From: Herbiconiux gentiana
Lineage (GTDB): Bacteria; Actinomycetota; Actinomycetes; Actinomycetales; Microbacteriaceae
Length of the DNA stretch: 64,000 bases
Direction of reading: 5' to 3'
Assembly: GCF_024978135.1 (NCBI RefSeq)
Contig: NZ_JANTEZ010000009.1
Coordinates: 29,863 to 93,862, forward strand
The stretch's first letter is position 1; every line of letters begins with the position of its first letter. Shown one piece after another: positions 33,230 to 41,586 of this stretch. The position numbers and the translations under genes were made by a program. A model generated the notes under the pieces. The model was given only the letters and a program-made list of their open reading frames with translations. It did not search any database and was not told the DNA's origin.

Positions 33230-35752
33230 CTAGCGCCGAGGCACCAGCGTGCGCACCAGCGCCACCGTCTCCTTGGCGCTCATCGACGGCAGGTAGGCCC
33301 GCCCGATGGCCCCGCCGATCGACGGCAGCCCGAGCGGATCGGGGTAGGCCATGTAGATGGTCGAGTACGTCGGGTTGAACTTGGCCTTGAACTTGAACAG
33401 CGACGAGAAGCCGTAGGCCGGCTCGAGAGTGCGGGCGAGGAAGTCGCTCAGCTCGGTCATCACGGTCGGAGCCGGAGCCTCGGCCCCCTTCGGCACCGGG
33501 GCCTGGGCGAGCGGCGCCCCCGACAGCGAGAGCACCTCCACCCCGAGCTCCTTCATGTGCAGGGCCGCCGAGGCGATCAGGAACTCCATGGTGCCGCCCA
33601 TGGACTCGTCGGCGCGGCGCATGAAGTCGAGGGTGTAGCCGACGGCCCGGCCGTCGCGGTACACCGGCAGCCAGCTGGTGACCGCGGCGATGCGCCCGTC
33701 GGAGTCGAGCGCGAGCATCAGGGCCACGTCCGGGTCCTTGATCTCCTCGAGCGCGCCGAGCGTGAAGCCCATCTCGGGCAGCTCCTTCTCCGAGACCCAG
33801 GCCTCCGAGATGGCGTTGATCTGCGAGACGTAGCTGCGGCTGAGCTCGTCGTAGGTGGTCCACAGCGTCGTCATGCCCTCGCGGGTGCCGCGATTGAGCG
33901 AGGAGCGCACGTTCTGCCAGGCCTTGCCGGTCATCTCGAGCGTCTGGGGATGCATCAGCGTCTCCTCGCCGACCGACATGTGCTGCCACTCCAGCTCGTC
34001 GAACGCCGGCAGGAACTGCTCGTGCACGCTGTAGAACACCGGGGTCCAGCTGCGGGAGTCGCAGAACGCGACGAACTCCCGCACCACCTCGCGCTCGGTG
34101 CCGGGCAGGCACACCGGGTCGCTCATCGTGATGGCCACGTCGTTGATCACGCGGTACGCGACGGCGGCGTCGCCCGCGGCGTTGAACCAGTACACGTTGC
34201 CCGGCCAGGTCGTCATCCAGCCGAGCGTCCCGCCGCCCCCGCGGCGCAGCAGCGCGCGGATGCGCTGGTGGTCGCCCACGTTCACCCGCTGCTCGGTCGA
34301 CGCGATCAGCCGGAACGAGGCGATGGTGAACACGGCCCAGAACACCGGCCCGATCCACTGGAAGACGAACGAGGCGATACCCGCCGACGGCACGAGCACG
34401 TCGCCCGTCACTCCCACGAGGGTGACCGGCAGGAACCGCCGGGGCAGGTCGAACCAGAGGTCGACCACGGTCGTGTCGTTCGGCGTGAAGGAGCCGAGGC
34501 TGAGGCCGCCCACCACGAGGTAGACGGCGGCGAGCACGATCCAGCTGCCGGCCACCACGACGCCGAAGCGGATCAGCGCCTCGCGCGGCGCCTTGAGCGC
34601 GAAGCGTCGGCGGTTGACGAACAGCAGCACCGCGACCGCCAGCGGCACGGCGATGGTCGACCCGCCCCAGACGATGTACTCGCCCACGTCGATGGCCTGC
34701 AGCGGGGTGTCGTCGGTGGCCGCGTTCTGGCCGCCGGCGAGGGTCAGGATGAGGCCGAGGAAGACGAAGGCCAGCACGATCATGGCCAGGTTCGTCACGA
34801 TGCCGAGCCAGAGCGCGAAGCGCCGGCCCTTGCGGAGCCCCCAGGCCGACACCAGCAGCAGCGCCAGCGGCACGAAGGTCTGCACGATCGGCCCGAGGCC
34901 GCCCAAGGCGGCGAGCCGCTTCACGTCGTCGCAGACGTCGGCGTTCGCGGTCGAGCAGAAGTCGTCAATGCCCGACGCCGTGGGGAAGATGTCGCCGTAG
35001 AAGCTGCCGGCGAGACCGAACGCCCCGCTGCCGTTGGGGTCGAGCCACGACACGAGTGGCCCGACGGCGGTGATCAGCACGACGGCCGCGATCAGCACCC
35101 GCACCTCGCCGAAGGAGCTCTTCAGCCACACCACCCGCCGGGTGCGGCCCGACACGTAGTGGCCGATCACGAGCCCGGCGATACCGGCGATCAGGCGGTA
35201 CACCGTGGAGGTGTCGCCGACGTAGAGCGCGAACATCACGAGGAACCCGATCGTCACGAGCCGCACCCGACGGCGCCAGAGCGGCCCCATCAGCGAGCTC
35301 GACGCCAGCAGCGCCCCGACGATCGGGGTCAGCGGGTCGATCGTCAGGTCGTAGCTGGTGCCGTCGGCCCACCACTCGCCGGCGAGCGAGCCCACCCACT
35401 GCAGCAGCACCCCCAGCGAGACGCCGACCAGGCCGGTGACGAGGAAGACGAGCACGAGCCGGCGCGAGCCGAGCAGGCGCTCGGCCACGCCGAGCAGCGT
35501 CAGCGAGGCGAGGATGCCGGCGACGAGCTGGAACTGATCCCACGGGATGAACAGCGCGGTGGCGATGGTCCACCAGTGGCCCATGTCGATCACCGTCGTG
35601 ACTCCGGCCGCCCACGTGTTCTCGGTGACCTCGGACGGCGGTCCGAAGAAGGTGCCGGCGACGAGCGAGGTGACGAGGATCAGGACGGCGAACCCGATGC
35701 TCAGGGGGATCGTGGCGAGGTACCGCCCGAGGAAGGTGAGTGCCTTGCGCAT
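33230..35752 (-). CDS. MprF-like DUF2156 protein with rhomboid-like membrane domain
   Basis: An 840-residue membrane protein. Residues ~1-510 have about 12-14 hydrophobic helices; the first block (HWWTIATALFIPWDQF ... LLASSSLMGPLW) resembles a rhomboid fold but lacks a clear GxSG serine site. Residues ~525-830 are a DUF2156 / lysyl-phosphatidylglycerol-synthase-type GNAT domain: GNVYWFNAAGDAAVAYRVIND, FVAFCDSRSWTPVFYSVHEQF and RADESMGGTMEFLIASAALHMKE (leading residues of each). Such proteins add an amino acid to phosphatidylglycerol and aid resistance to cationic peptides. Aminoacyl specificity is not readable. Divergent from accE with overlapping -10 boxes. Confidence 0.83.
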   Translation of the reverse strand: MRKALTFLGRYLATIPLSIGFAVLILVTSLVAGTFFGPPSEVTENTWAAGVTTVIDMGHWWTIATALFIPWDQFQLVAGILASLTLLGVAERLLGSRRLVLVFLVTGLVGVSLGVLLQWVGSLAGEWWADGTSYDLTIDPLTPIVGALLASSSLMGPLWRRRVRLVTIGFLVMFALYVGDTSTVYRLIAGIAGLVIGHYVSGRTRRVVWLKSSFGEVRVLIAAVVLITAVGPLVSWLDPNGSGAFGLAGSFYGDIFPTASGIDDFCSTANADVCDDVKRLAALGGLGPIVQTFVPLALLLVSAWGLRKGRRFALWLGIVTNLAMIVLAFVFLGLILTLAGGQNAATDDTPLQAIDVGEYIVWGGSTIAVPLAVAVLLFVNRRRFALKAPREALIRFGVVVAGSWIVLAAVYLVVGGLSLGSFTPNDTTVVDLWFDLPRRFLPVTLVGVTGDVLVPSAGIASFVFQWIGPVFWAVFTIASFRLIASTEQRVNVGDHQRIRALLRRGGGGTLGWMTTWPGNVYWFNAAGDAAVAYRVINDVAITMSDPVCLPGTEREVVREFVAFCDSRSWTPVFYSVHEQFLPAFDELEWQHMSVGEETLMHPQTLEMTGKAWQNVRSSLNRGTREGMTTLWTTYDELSRSYVSQINAISEAWVSEKELPEMGFTLGALEEIKDPDVALMLALDSDGRIAAVTSWLPVYRDGRAVGYTLDFMRRADESMGGTMEFLIASAALHMKELGVEVLSLSGAPLAQAPVPKGAEAPAPTVMTELSDFLARTLEPAYGFSSLFKFKAKFNPTYSTIYMAYPDPLGLPSIGGAIGRAYLPSMSAKETVALVRTLVPRR

Positions 35753-35785
35753 CAGCGTCGACCGCCCTTTCGTGGTCCGGCTTCT

Positions 35786-35791
35786 AATGTA
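35786..35791 (-). promoter_or_regulatory. Candidate -10 (TACATT) for the MprF-like gene
   Basis: TACATT on the minus strand lies 34 nt before ATG 35752 and overlaps by two bases the rightward accE box, so the two promoters cannot be occupied at once. Confidence 0.4.
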
Positions 35792-35795
35792 GCCT
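35790..35795 (+). promoter_or_regulatory. accE: Leaderless-type -10 (TAGCCT) for accE
   Basis: TAGCCT ends 8 nt before GTG 35803. Confidence 0.45.
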
Positions 35796-35802
35796 CGACG
35801 AT

Positions 35803-36039
35803 GTGCACGAATCGACTGACATCGCGGCCTCGGAACCCCCCTTCCGGGTGGTGACCCGCGGGCTCACCGCCGGGGAGCTGGCCGCCGTGACCGTGGTGGT
35901 CGAGGCCGCCGTGCAGCAGGAGCTCGAGCAGCTGCAGTCCGAGCCCACGACCTCCACCACCGCCTGGCAGCGCAGTCAGCGGTCGCTCCGCACCCCGCTG
36001 CAGCCCGGCCCCGGGGTCTGGCGTTCGTTCTCCGCGTAG
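35803..36039 (+). CDS. accE: Acyl-CoA carboxylase epsilon subunit
   Basis: A 78-residue protein of the ACC_epsilon family. The N-terminal part reads FRVVTRGLTAGELAAVTVVVEAA, matching the family pattern of a short beta strand then a helix with the xGxxTxxELAA motif. The C-terminal part ends WQRSQRSLRTPLQPGPGVWRSF, matching the conserved Trp/Arg/Pro-Gly tail. In Streptomyces and mycobacteria the epsilon subunit stimulates the alpha/beta complex. It lies between accD and the alpha-subunit gene but is separated from both by unrelated genes. GTG start after a TAGCCT box. Confidence 0.85.
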   Translation: MHESTDIAASEPPFRVVTRGLTAGELAAVTVVVEAAVQQELEQLQSEPTTSTTAWQRSQRSLRTPLQPGPGVWRSFSA

Positions 36040-36094
36040 CAGTTCCGAGGAGCAGCTCCGCGTTAGCAGCTCCGCGAGCAGCTCCGCGTGACAG
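36030..36094 (+). repeat. Five imperfect 12-14-bp direct repeats over the accE stop
   Basis: Units of the form CTCCGCG(TT)AGCAG begin at 36030, 36043, 36056, 36070 and 36082. The first unit includes the accE stop codon; the rest are non-coding. Confidence 0.75.
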
Positions 36095-36237
36095 CCTGCA
36101 CGCTGGTTGCGTGTTTCCTGAACGCACGGGCGAAAATGTCCTCCGAAATGACGACTGTGCGGGCATCCGCGACTCGACATGATTGCTAGTGCTAGGTGAG
36201 GCTCTTCGGAGCAGCACCGCGCCGGATGCGGGTCGAC

Positions 36238-36243
36238 TAGGGT
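36238..36243 (+). promoter_or_regulatory. Candidate -10 (TAGGGT) for a small RNA
   Basis: TAGGGT would start transcription near 36250, directly before a set of hairpins that ends in a strong terminator. No open frame follows on this strand. Confidence 0.4.
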
Positions 36244-36249
36244 AAGCGG

Positions 36250-36346
36250 GCTCGCATTCCGGGGGCGAGTCAGGGCGGTATTCGGGTTATCGTCCTGACT
36301 CGAAATCTCGACCGGGGGCCGACACATCGGCCCCCGGTTCTTTTTT
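36250..36346 (+). ncRNA. Candidate small RNA (~97 nt) downstream of accE
   Basis: The 321-nt gene-free stretch 36040-36360 holds direct repeats at its left end and, at its right, a compact folded element. Stem 1 is CTCGC (36251-36255) with GCGAG (36265-36269). Stem 2 is CGAGTCAGG (36266-36274) with CCTGACTCG (36294-36302). The two share bases and so exclude each other. A strong terminator follows at 36311. A -10-like box sits at the right distance upstream. It could instead be the 3' end of an accE transcript. I do not recognise a known RNA family. Confidence 0.4.
36311..36346 (+). terminator. Strong Rho-independent terminator
   Basis: A perfect 12-bp stem (ACCGGGGGCCGA / TCGGCCCCCGGT) with a CACA loop is followed by TCTTTTTT, the only classic U-tract terminator on this strand in the region. 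Confidence 0.9.
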
Positions 36347-36360
36347 CACGCGCCGCGCTC

Positions 36361-37380
36361 CTAGTCGTCGGACGGACTGCGCGGCACCTCCAGGAACAGC
36401 TCCAGCGTCGGCTCCTCGTCGACGGTGCCCGCAGCCTCCTCGAGGTCGCGCAGCCCCACGATCGTCACGGCCACCTCGCCGTCCGGTCGCGCCGTCCGCA
36501 CCACCAGCCGGTCGGCGGTGCTGTCGCCGATCTGCTGCGCGATCACCGCGGTCACCCGGGCGTGCTGGTGGCGGTCGAGGTCGTCGATGCCCCCGTCGTC
36601 GAGCAGGGTCACCTCGACGCCGCGACGGCGGGCCTCGAGCACCTCCAGCCGCACCCGGTCGTCGAGCAGGCGCCGCCCGCGGATCTCGTCGCGCATCGCC
36701 GCCTCGAGGTGCAGGCACTCCTCCCGCTCCTCGGGTGTGAGCCGCCCCTCGGCGGCGATCACCGCACGCAGCATGGGTGCGACCACCCGGTCCATCTGGC
36801 CGAGCCGCACGCGCCGTTCGAAGAACTCCGCCTCCTCCTGCGCCTCCCACTCGGCGGCGCGCTGCTCGGCGAGCTCGAACAGCCGGGCGTCCCGGGTCGC
36901 CCGCACGATCGCCATGGTCGCGGCCTGGCCGATGCCCACCCAGATCGGTCCGCCGATCACGCCCAGCTCGGGCAGCTGCAGCGGGTCGCGCGTCCAGACC
37001 AGGATGCCGATCACCATCACCGCGATGCCCGTCCAGGCGAACAGGGCGCGCTGCCGCACCACCGTGATGGTCATCAACGTGCCGATCGCGCCGATGATCC
37101 AGGTGGCGTAGCCGTTCTCCTCGGCGGGATCGAGCTGGGGCAGCACCAGGATGAGGGAGGTCGCCGAGACGGCCACGTTCCCTGCGGCGATGCCCACGGG
37201 CATCCGGATCGACCGCATCGAGAACAGGCTGAGCGCGGTCGCGGCCGCGTAGAGCACCATCGCGACGACCCCCGGCCAGGGGTTCGTGGGCACGTCGAGG
37301 GCCGAGACGCCGAGCACCAGGTGGAAGGTCGAGAAGATGGCGGCGAGGCCGACGAGCAGCAGCCGTGGGACGGCGATCAC
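36361..37380 (-). CDS. Membrane protein with kinase-like C-terminal domain (hypothetical)
   Basis: A 339-residue protein with about six N-terminal hydrophobic helices (LLLVGLAAIFSTFHLVLGV, GVVAMVLYAAATALSLFSM and others to ~residue 165). A helical then mixed C-terminal part follows (EEREECLHLEAAMRDEIRGRRLLDD, VEVTLLDDGGIDDLD, VVRTARPDGEVAVTIVG). The layout mimics a sensor kinase, but no His-box or intact N/G ATP-binding boxes are visible. The GTG start overlaps the true histidine kinase stop by 4 nt, so it is the third gene of a response regulator-kinase operon. It may be a degenerate kinase that modulates the system. Confidence 0.65.
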   Translation of the reverse strand: MIAVPRLLLVGLAAIFSTFHLVLGVSALDVPTNPWPGVVAMVLYAAATALSLFSMRSIRMPVGIAAGNVAVSATSLILVLPQLDPAEENGYATWIIGAIGTLMTITVVRQRALFAWTGIAVMVIGILVWTRDPLQLPELGVIGGPIWVGIGQAATMAIVRATRDARLFELAEQRAAEWEAQEEAEFFERRVRLGQMDRVVAPMLRAVIAAEGRLTPEEREECLHLEAAMRDEIRGRRLLDDRVRLEVLEARRRGVEVTLLDDGGIDDLDRHQHARVTAVIAQQIGDSTADRLVVRTARPDGEVAVTIVGLRDLEEAAGTVDEEPTLELFLEVPRSPSDD

Positions 37381-38582
37381 GCGAGCGCCTCCTCGGCCGG
37401 CACCGCGCCCGGCGCCCACTCGAGCACGACCACCGTGCCCTCGCCGGGGGTCGACCGCACCGTGGCCGACCCGCCCACGGCGTCGACCCGCTCGCGGATC
37501 GACACCCGGAGCCCCAGCCGGTCGGCGGGCACCTCGTCGGCGACGAAGCCGAGCCCGTCGTCGCTGATCACCACGCTGAAACCGGATGCCCCCCAGCAAT
37601 GCACCCGCACGCTGCGGGTCACGCCCTGATCGCCCGCGTGCCGCACGCTGTTCGACACCGCCTGCACCGCGGCGCTGTAGATGCCCTCGAGCACGCGCGC
37701 CGGAACGAGCTGCGCGGTGTCGCCCTCGGAGTGGAAGGAGACCTCGGCCGTGATGGTGCCGGCGAGGGCGCGAAGCCGGTCGACGAGACTGCCGAGCGGG
37801 CGGTCGCCGCCGAGCTCCGACTCGGCGTCGGCGCTCTGCAGCGCCACCAGCGCCTGCTCGGCCATGGCGACCACGCGGCGCCGGTCGTCGGCACCCTCGG
37901 CCCGGGACGCCGCGAGCAGGGTCGACAGCACCCGGTCGTGCACGACCGTGTCGACCCGGGTGCGCTCCTGCTCGGTGGCGTGCCGCTTCGCCGCTTCGGC
38001 GTACCGCCGCACCGCGGTGCGCTGGGCCTCGTCGACCCCGTCGGCGGCAGAGCGCAGCCCGGTGTTGACGATCACGAGGAAGGCGCCGAGCACCAGCGAG
38101 TACACCGTGTCGAGCAGCGCGATCAGCACGGGCGCCCCGCCCCCGGCCGGCAGCAGCCGCAGGGCGAAGAACAACCCGGGCACCGCGATGGCGTAGACCA
38201 CCGCCCACGGGGTGGGCAGCGCGTTGGCGGCCGCGCCCACGGCCACGATGAGGATGTAGTAGAGCCAGGGCTGGGTTCCCAGGGCGAGCTCCGGGCTCCG
38301 CACGGCCAGTGGCCAGAGCAGCAGGGCGAGGGCGAACGCCCCGGCGAACAGCGTCATGCTCACCCGGATGCCGCGGCCGATCAGCGAGGTCACGAAGCAG
38401 ACGGCGATCAGCCCGAACAGCACCACGGCGACGCCGCGGCCCCACTCCGGCTTGAGCGTCGACGCCGAACCGGCCAGCACCGGGATCGACAGGAGAGCGA
38501 AGGCGAAGCCGAACAGCCCCTGCAGGCGCGAGAGCACCAGGTCGATGCGCGCCCGGCTGAGCGGCACGGTGCTAGCCGACAT
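37377..38582 (-). CDS. Sensor histidine kinase (NarL-partner type)
   Basis: A 401-residue membrane kinase. Residues ~15-185 contain five or six hydrophobic helices with short loops, so sensing is likely within the membrane. VVHDRVLSTLLAASR near residue 212 holds the phospho-acceptor His. The ATPase domain has QAVSNSVRHA near 310 (N-box), ISDDGLGF near 341 (G1) and RLGLRVSIRERVDAVGG (G2). It overlaps the response regulator gene by 11 nt, which encodes the obvious partner. The signal is unknown. Confidence 0.88.
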   Translation of the reverse strand: MSASTVPLSRARIDLVLSRLQGLFGFAFALLSIPVLAGSASTLKPEWGRGVAVVLFGLIAVCFVTSLIGRGIRVSMTLFAGAFALALLLWPLAVRSPELALGTQPWLYYILIVAVGAAANALPTPWAVVYAIAVPGLFFALRLLPAGGGAPVLIALLDTVYSLVLGAFLVIVNTGLRSAADGVDEAQRTAVRRYAEAAKRHATEQERTRVDTVVHDRVLSTLLAASRAEGADDRRRVVAMAEQALVALQSADAESELGGDRPLGSLVDRLRALAGTITAEVSFHSEGDTAQLVPARVLEGIYSAAVQAVSNSVRHAGDQGVTRSVRVHCWGASGFSVVISDDGLGFVADEVPADRLGLRVSIRERVDAVGGSATVRSTPGEGTVVVLEWAPGAVPAEEALA

Positions 38583-39288
38583 GCCCGTTGTCGTCGAGGG
38601 CCAGGATGCCGTCCTCCACCGCCCGCCGCAGCAGCTCCACCTTCGACCGCGCGGGCCGGCCGACCTCGACGTACTTCGCGCGCACGCGGTCGAGGTACTC
38701 CTTGGCGGTGGAGACCTTGATGTTCAGCTTCAGCGCCACCTGCGACAGCGGCAGCCCCGAGGCGTAGAGGTGCAGCACGTCGCGCTCGCGCTGGGCGAGC
38801 TGCGCCCGGCCGAACTCCGGGTCGGCGTCGATCGCGCTCGCCCACTCGAGGTTGTTCAGCACGTCGCCGCGCGCGACGGCGGCGATCGAGGCCATCACGG
38901 TCTTGGTGGCGGCCGACTTCGGGATGACGCCGGCGGCTCCGGCGGCGAGCGCCTCCCGCACGAGCCCCACCCGGTCGGCGATGGAGTGCACGAGCACCGA
39001 GGCGCCCATCGAGCGGGCGTGCTGCACGTTCTCGGTGACCGAGAAGCCGTCACCGAGACTGAGGTCGAGCACCACCACGTCGCACTCGGCACCGGCGAGG
39101 TCGACCCAGAGCTCGCTCACCGAGGCGCTGGCGGCGACGACCTCGAAGCCCGCCTCCTGGCAGGCGGCCCGGATGCCCAACCGCACCGACTCGTGGTCGT
39201 CGACGATCGCGACGCGCACGCGGGGAGCGGCGGCTGCCGGGGCGTCGCTGCCCGCATCCGTCGTGGTCGGCTCGTTCTCGTCGTGCAC
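38572..39288 (-). CDS. LuxR/NarL-family response regulator
   Basis: A 238-residue regulator. The receiver has VRVAIVDDHESVRLGI, VVVLDLSLGDG with the phospho-acceptor Asp near residue 71, and GVIPKSA with the conserved Lys. The C-terminal HTH reads QLAQRERDVLHLYASGLPLSQVALKLNIKV and STAKEYLDRVRAKY (two halves of the LuxR domain). GTG 39288 is preferred because GAGGGG precedes it by about 7 nt; GTG 39294 would leave no spacing. It is the first gene of the RR-kinase-membrane protein operon. Targets are unknown; autoregulation is likely but unseen. Confidence 0.9.
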   Translation of the reverse strand: MHDENEPTTTDAGSDAPAAAAPRVRVAIVDDHESVRLGIRAACQEAGFEVVAASASVSELWVDLAGAECDVVVLDLSLGDGFSVTENVQHARSMGASVLVHSIADRVGLVREALAAGAAGVIPKSAATKTVMASIAAVARGDVLNNLEWASAIDADPEFGRAQLAQRERDVLHLYASGLPLSQVALKLNIKVSTAKEYLDRVRAKYVEVGRPARSKVELLRRAVEDGILALDDNGHVG

Positions 39289-39339
39289 GGTCACCCCTCG
39301 CGAAGACTGTCCCCATCCTACGGCGGGGCGCGGCCCGTC

Positions 39340-40719
39340 CTAGGAGCGGACGAGCACGCCCACCGTCTCGAGGTGGTGCGTGTGCGGGAACAGGTCGAAG
39401 GCGCGCACCCGGTCGAGCTCGTAGCCGGCCTCGCCGAAGAAGGCGACGTCACGGGCGAAGGCCACCGGGTCGCAGGCGACGTAGACGACCTGCGCGACCT
39501 GCAGCCGCGTCAGCGCGCCCACGACCTCCTTGCCGGCGCCGGATCGCGGCGGGTCGATCACCATGGTGGCCGCGGCGAGCCGCCGGCGGTCCTCGGCCGA
39601 GGCGTCGCGCTCCAGCTCGGCGAGGTAGCGGTCGACGCGGCCGGTCACGGCCCGGGCGCCGATCCACTCCGCGAGGTTCTCGGCGGCGTGGTCGGTGGCG
39701 GTCGACTCGCTCTCGACGCTCGTGATGCGGGTGGCCTGGCCGAAGCGGTCGGCGAAGGCGGCGGCGAGCAGCCCCACGCCGCCGTAGAGGTCGTGGTTGG
39801 CGGCGCGCGGGTCGACGAGGTCCTCCCGGGTCAGCTCCTGGACCGCGGTGGTGAGCATTTCGGCGGCCGAACGGTGCACCTGCCAGAAGCCGTTCTCGGC
39901 CAGCCGGAACTCGCGGTCGCCGACGCGCTCGACGATGGTCGCGGGCTTCTCGACGCTCGTGCCGCCCGGTGCGCCGGTCTGCGCGCCCCGGCCGTCTCCG
40001 GATGCGCGGCCCCCGCCGCGCCCACCGCGACCGCCACCGTTCCGCCCGCCCGGGCGCACTCCGCGGCGGCCGCCCGACTTCGAGACCTCCTCGGCGACGA
40101 GCGACACGCGCAGCTCGCCGTCGGCGGTCTCCACGAGGTCGACCGCGGCGGCGCCCTGCCCGTCCGACCGGAGGGCTCCGGCCACGGCGCGGGCCTCGGC
40201 CTCGATGGCCTCGGTGGCGAGCGGCAGGGTCTCGACGGGCACCACCGTGTGCGAACGGGCGGCGTACGGCCCGATCCGGCCACCGCGACCGACGTGCAGG
40301 CGCACCCGGCTGCGCCAGCGGGTGCCGTCGGCCTCGCCCGGAACGGCTTCCACCTCGACGGCGCGGTCGATCCGGCCGAAGCGCGACAGCGCATCGGTGA
40401 GCACCTGGCCCTTGAGCGCGCGCTGGCGCTCGAGGGCGATGTGCCCGAACTCGGCGCCGCCGGCTCGCGCGGAGGGGTCGCGCTCGAGGGCCGCCGCCGG
40501 CCAGATGTGCGGCACCCGGTCGGGCGAGGCCTCGAGCACCTCGACGGTGTCGGCGCGCCAGAACGACGACTTGGCGTCGACGACCCGGGCGAGCACCCGC
40601 TCCCCGGGCACGGCGTCGGCCACGAAGACCACGCGGCCCTCGTGCCGGGCGACGAAGACCCCGCCGTGGGCTACATTGTCGATGGTCAGCTCGAGGAGCT
40701 CGCTGTCGGTGTCAGGCAT
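39340..40719 (-). CDS. Class I SAM-dependent RNA (uracil-5-)-methyltransferase, TrmA/RlmD-like
   Basis: A 459-residue enzyme. The N-terminal ~60 residues form a TRAM-like domain (LLELTIDNVAHGGVFVARHEGRVVFV). The C-terminal catalytic domain has GGVGLLAAAFADRFG for SAM binding, VIDPPRSGAGKEVV near 388, VYVACDPVAFARD near 412 with the catalytic Cys, and FPHTHHLETVGVL. It methylates U in rRNA or tRNA; which site is not certain. An Arg/Gly-rich insert (residues ~208-245) interrupts the middle. ATG 40719 is chosen among ATG 40719/40722 and GTG 40752. Confidence 0.9.
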   Translation of the reverse strand: MPDTDSELLELTIDNVAHGGVFVARHEGRVVFVADAVPGERVLARVVDAKSSFWRADTVEVLEASPDRVPHIWPAAALERDPSARAGGAEFGHIALERQRALKGQVLTDALSRFGRIDRAVEVEAVPGEADGTRWRSRVRLHVGRGGRIGPYAARSHTVVPVETLPLATEAIEAEARAVAGALRSDGQGAAAVDLVETADGELRVSLVAEEVSKSGGRRGVRPGGRNGGGRGGRGGGRASGDGRGAQTGAPGGTSVEKPATIVERVGDREFRLAENGFWQVHRSAAEMLTTAVQELTREDLVDPRAANHDLYGGVGLLAAAFADRFGQATRITSVESESTATDHAAENLAEWIGARAVTGRVDRYLAELERDASAEDRRRLAAATMVIDPPRSGAGKEVVGALTRLQVAQVVYVACDPVAFARDVAFFGEAGYELDRVRAFDLFPHTHHLETVGVLVRS

Positions 40720-40803
40720 CATCCGAGCATCCCACAGCTGCCTGTCGACCACGTGCGAACACCCGCGCGACCACCCGCGATCGCTGAGCGGAAGGGATGC
40801 CCG

Positions 40804-41508
40804 ATGCGGCTCTACCTGGCCTCCACCTCACCGGCCCGACTGGCCCTGCTGCGCCAGATCGGCATCGAGCCGGTCGTGCTCCCGTCGGAGGTCGACGAGG
40901 ACGCTGCGGTCGACGCCGAGAACGCCGCGCGCCTGGCCGGCGGGCGCGCACCGCTGACGACCACCGAGCTGGTGCAGCTGCTCGCCGAGGCCAAGGCCGA
41001 GGCGGTCGTCTCGGCACTGGCGACCCTGCCCCTGGAGGCGCTGCCGGACGGCGAGCCGGTCGACGGCTTCGTGCTGGGCGGCGACTCGGCGTTCGAGCTC
41101 GACGGGGTCGCCCACGGCAAGCCCCACCGGCCCGAGGTGGCGCGCGAGCGCTGGCTGGCGCAGCGCGGTCGCACCGGGGTGCTGCACTCGGGCCACTGGC
41201 TCGTCGACCACCGGGGCGGTCGGCGGCAGGGGGCGGCCGGGCGCACCGACCAGGCCGAGCTGACCTTCGCCGACGACATCTCCGACGCCGAGATCGACGC
41301 CTACGTGGCCTCGGGCGAGCCGCTGCTGGTCGCCGGGGCGTTCACCATCGACGGGCTGGCGGCTCCGTTCATCCGCTCGATCACCGGAGCGCCGTCGGCG
41401 GTGATCGGCTTGTCGCTGCCGGTGCTGCGCGATCTGCTCGGCGGGTTCGGGGTGTCGTGGACGGAGCTCTGGGAGCCCGGTTCCGGCGAGCATCCGTCGT
41501 CGCCCTAG
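40804..41508 (+). CDS. maf: Maf-family nucleoside triphosphate pyrophosphatase
   Basis: A 234-residue enzyme that hydrolyses non-canonical or pyrimidine NTPs. It begins RLYLASTSPARLALLRQIG, the Maf start motif, then VVLPSEVDEDA, AEAKAEAVV, GGDSAFELDGVAHGKP (Asp/Gly catalytic block) and ADDISDAEIDAYVASGEPL with AGAFTIDGLAAPFI. It is common next to accE and the carboxylase alpha gene in Actinobacteria. The ATG at 40804 has GGAAGGG upstream. It is slightly longer than typical Maf (~200 residues) through loop insertions. Confidence 0.93.
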   Translation: MRLYLASTSPARLALLRQIGIEPVVLPSEVDEDAAVDAENAARLAGGRAPLTTTELVQLLAEAKAEAVVSALATLPLEALPDGEPVDGFVLGGDSAFELDGVAHGKPHRPEVARERWLAQRGRTGVLHSGHWLVDHRGGRRQGAAGRTDQAELTFADDISDAEIDAYVASGEPLLVAGAFTIDGLAAPFIRSITGAPSAVIGLSLPVLRDLLGGFGVSWTELWEPGSGEHPSSP

Positions 41509-41586
41509 CCCGGCTTTGTAGGGTCGGCACCTGCCCACCCGGGCATTTTTGTGCGCACATGCCAAATCGGCGATGTGCGGCGGCAA

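Noticed and set aside
36250..36346. Possible tRNA or known 6C-type small RNA
   Set aside because: No cloverleaf or CCA-compatible acceptor stem could be drawn, and the hairpin loops lack the runs of six cytosines.
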